From positions 1 to 7,313 of the forward strand of contig CAKUMG010000268.1 of NCBI GenBank assembly GCA_934667465.1: a stretch of DNA of 7,313 bases. Reading direction: 5' to 3'. The notes under the pieces were generated by a model, which was not told where the DNA came from, did not search any database, and was given only the letters and a program-made list of their open reading frames with translations. The stretch is from an uncultured Actinoplanes sp. (GTDB lineage: Bacteria; Actinomycetota; Actinomycetes; Mycobacteriales; Micromonosporaceae). Shown piece after piece: positions 6,276-7,313 of the stretch. The position numbers and the translations under genes were made by a program. Each line of letters opens with the position of its first letter. Positions within the stretch are counted from its first letter, which is position 1.

Positions 6276-7138
6276 GCCCCGAGGAGAAGGCCGGCGTCCT
6301 GATCGAGGCGCTGCCCTGGCTGGAGCAGTACCACGGCGAGACGGTCGTCATCAAGTACGGCGGCAACGCCATGATCGACGACAAGCTCAAGGCCGCCTTC
6401 GCCGCGGACATGGTCTTCCTGCGCTACGCCGGCATCCGCCCGGTCGTCGTGCACGGCGGCGGCCCGCAGATCTCCGCCATGCTCACCAAGCTGGGCATCG
6501 AGAGCGAGTTCCGCGGCGGCCTGCGGGTCACCACCCCCGAGGCCATGGACGTGGTACGGATGGTGCTGGTCGGCCAGGTCGGGCGCGAGCTCGTCGGGCT
6601 GATCAACCAGCACGGCCCGTTCGCGGTCGGGCTCTCCGGCGAGGACGCGGGCCTGTTCACCGCCGTCCGCCGGCACGCCGTGATCGATGGCGAGCCGGTC
6701 GACATCGGCCAGGTCGGCGATGTCGCCGAGGTCCGTACGGCCGCCGTGGACGACCTGATCGCCGCCGGGCGCATCCCGGTCGTGGCGACCGTCGCCCCGG
6801 ACCGCGACGGCGTGCTGCACAACGTCAACGCCGACACCGCCGCCGCCGCGCTCGCGATCGCCCTGAATGCCAGGAAGCTGGTCGTCCTGACCGACGTGCC
6901 CGGCCTCTACACGAACTGGCCGGACACCGGCTCGCTGACCAAGCGCATCGACGCCGCCGCGCTGGAGAAGCTGCTGCCGAGCCTGGAGGCCGGCATGGTG
7001 CCCAAGATGGAGGCGTGCCTGCGCGCCGTCCAGGGCGGCCTGCCCGCCGCGCACGTCGTCGACGGCCGCGTCCCGCACTCGACGCTGCTCGAAGTGTTCA
7101 CCCCGGAAGGAATCGGCACGATGGTGGTCCCCTCATGA
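6272..7138 (+). CDS. argB: Acetylglutamate kinase
   Basis: ArgB (288 residues) phosphorylates N-acetylglutamate with ATP, usually the feedback-controlled step of the cyclic arginine pathway. Amino-acid-kinase motifs are clear: [10 protein letters not shown] (25-34) with catalytic Lys28, [11 protein letters not shown] (58-68), [10 protein letters not shown] (184-193), VLTDVPGLY (205-213) and [10 protein letters not shown] (241-250). The N-terminal helix before Lys28 and the C-terminal [11 protein letters not shown] (274-284) resemble arginine-inhibited hexameric kinases, so arginine inhibition is inferred. The GTG start overlaps the argJ stop as GTGA. Unlike argJ, there is no recognisable ribosome site in the preceding 5-12 bases, so translation probably depends on coupling to argJ. 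The argB stop overlaps the argD ATG. Confidence 0.98.
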   Translation: MSPEEKAGVLIEALPWLEQYHGETVVIKYGGNAMIDDKLKAAFAADMVFLRYAGIRPVVVHGGGPQISAMLTKLGIESEFRGGLRVTTPEAMDVVRMVLVGQVGRELVGLINQHGPFAVGLSGEDAGLFTAVRRHAVIDGEPVDIGQVGDVAEVRTAAVDDLIAAGRIPVVATVAPDRDGVLHNVNADTAAAALAIALNARKLVVLTDVPGLYTNWPDTGSLTKRIDAAALEKLLPSLEAGMVPKMEACLRAVQGGLPAAHVVDGRVPHSTLLEVFTPEGIGTMVVPS

Positions 7139-7313
7139 CCGGCTCGCTCGCCGAGCGCTGGTCGCAGAGCATGATGAACAACTACGGCGGGCCGAGCATC
7201 GGCCTGGTCAGCGGCGACGGCGCGGTGCTGACCGACGAGCACGGCAAGCAGTACGTCGACATGCTCGGCGGCATCGCCGTCAACGCGCTCGGCCACGCCC
7301 ACCCCGCCGTCGT
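7135..7313 (+). CDS. argD: Acetylornithine aminotransferase, N-terminal part (cut by window end)
   Basis: Only the first 59 codons lie in the window and the frame runs off the right edge. The visible part, with [10 protein letters not shown] (9-18), [20 protein letters not shown] (27-46) and [14 protein letters not shown] (47-60, last codon incomplete), is the typical start of class-III PLP-dependent acetylornithine aminotransferases. ArgD converts N-acetylglutamate semialdehyde to N-acetylornithine using glutamate. The PLP lysine is beyond the edge. The ATG overlaps the argB stop as ATGA; a weak GGTGG (7123-7127) is the only ribosome-site candidate, so coupling to argB is likely. Position as fourth gene agrees with the actinobacterial order argC-J-B-D. 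Confidence 0.96.
   Translation, partial: MTGSLAERWSQSMMNNYGGPSIGLVSGDGAVLTDEHGKQYVDMLGGIAVNALGHAHPAV

Overview
The window is very GC-rich, with third codon positions almost always G or C, GTG starts used freely, and strong hairpins without U-tracts in the gaps. This points to a high-GC actinomycete. The protein sequences would suit a Micromonosporaceae or Streptomyces-like genome, but that finer placement is an impression and not a measurement. All genes lie on the + strand and nearly all of the window is coding. No RNA gene, insertion sequence, CRISPR array, phage gene or origin is visible.

Layout. (1) Positions 1-108 form an upstream region with a 10-bp motif repeated exactly 50 bp apart; the second copy sits in a LacI-like imperfect palindrome. 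(2) Positions 109-2349 encode a cytoplasmic family-3 glycoside hydrolase (beta-glucosidase type) with three domains. (3) Positions 2350-2606 are a 257-bp gap holding a terminator-like hairpin, a second long stem-loop, a possible promoter and a hairpin that abuts the next ribosome binding site. (4) Positions 2607-3962 encode a long 'plant-type' (atypical, clade X) ATP-dependent 6-phosphofructokinase. (5) Positions 3963-4104 hold a strong terminator, a second stem-loop, a promoter and an ARG box (ArgR operator). (6) From 4105 to the right edge runs the start of the arginine operon, argC-argJ-argB-argD. Each gene overlaps the next by four bases, and argD is cut by the window end.

How they work together. 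The arg genes cover the acetylated steps of ornithine synthesis. ArgB phosphorylates N-acetylglutamate, ArgC reduces the phosphate to the semialdehyde, ArgD transaminates it, and ArgJ moves the acetyl group from N-acetylornithine back to glutamate. The ARG box over the predicted transcription start implies repression by ArgR with arginine. The glycosidase and phosphofructokinase belong to carbon metabolism (glucoside breakdown and glycolysis). They look like separate transcription units and are insulated from the arg operon by the hairpin at 3967-3996.

I see no undescribed multi-gene system here; these are recognisable housekeeping and carbohydrate genes. The points most worth a second look are the regulatory layout at argC, the atypical phosphofructokinase with its PPi-like lysine, the hairpin touching the pfk ribosome binding site, and the repeated motif upstream of the glycosidase.
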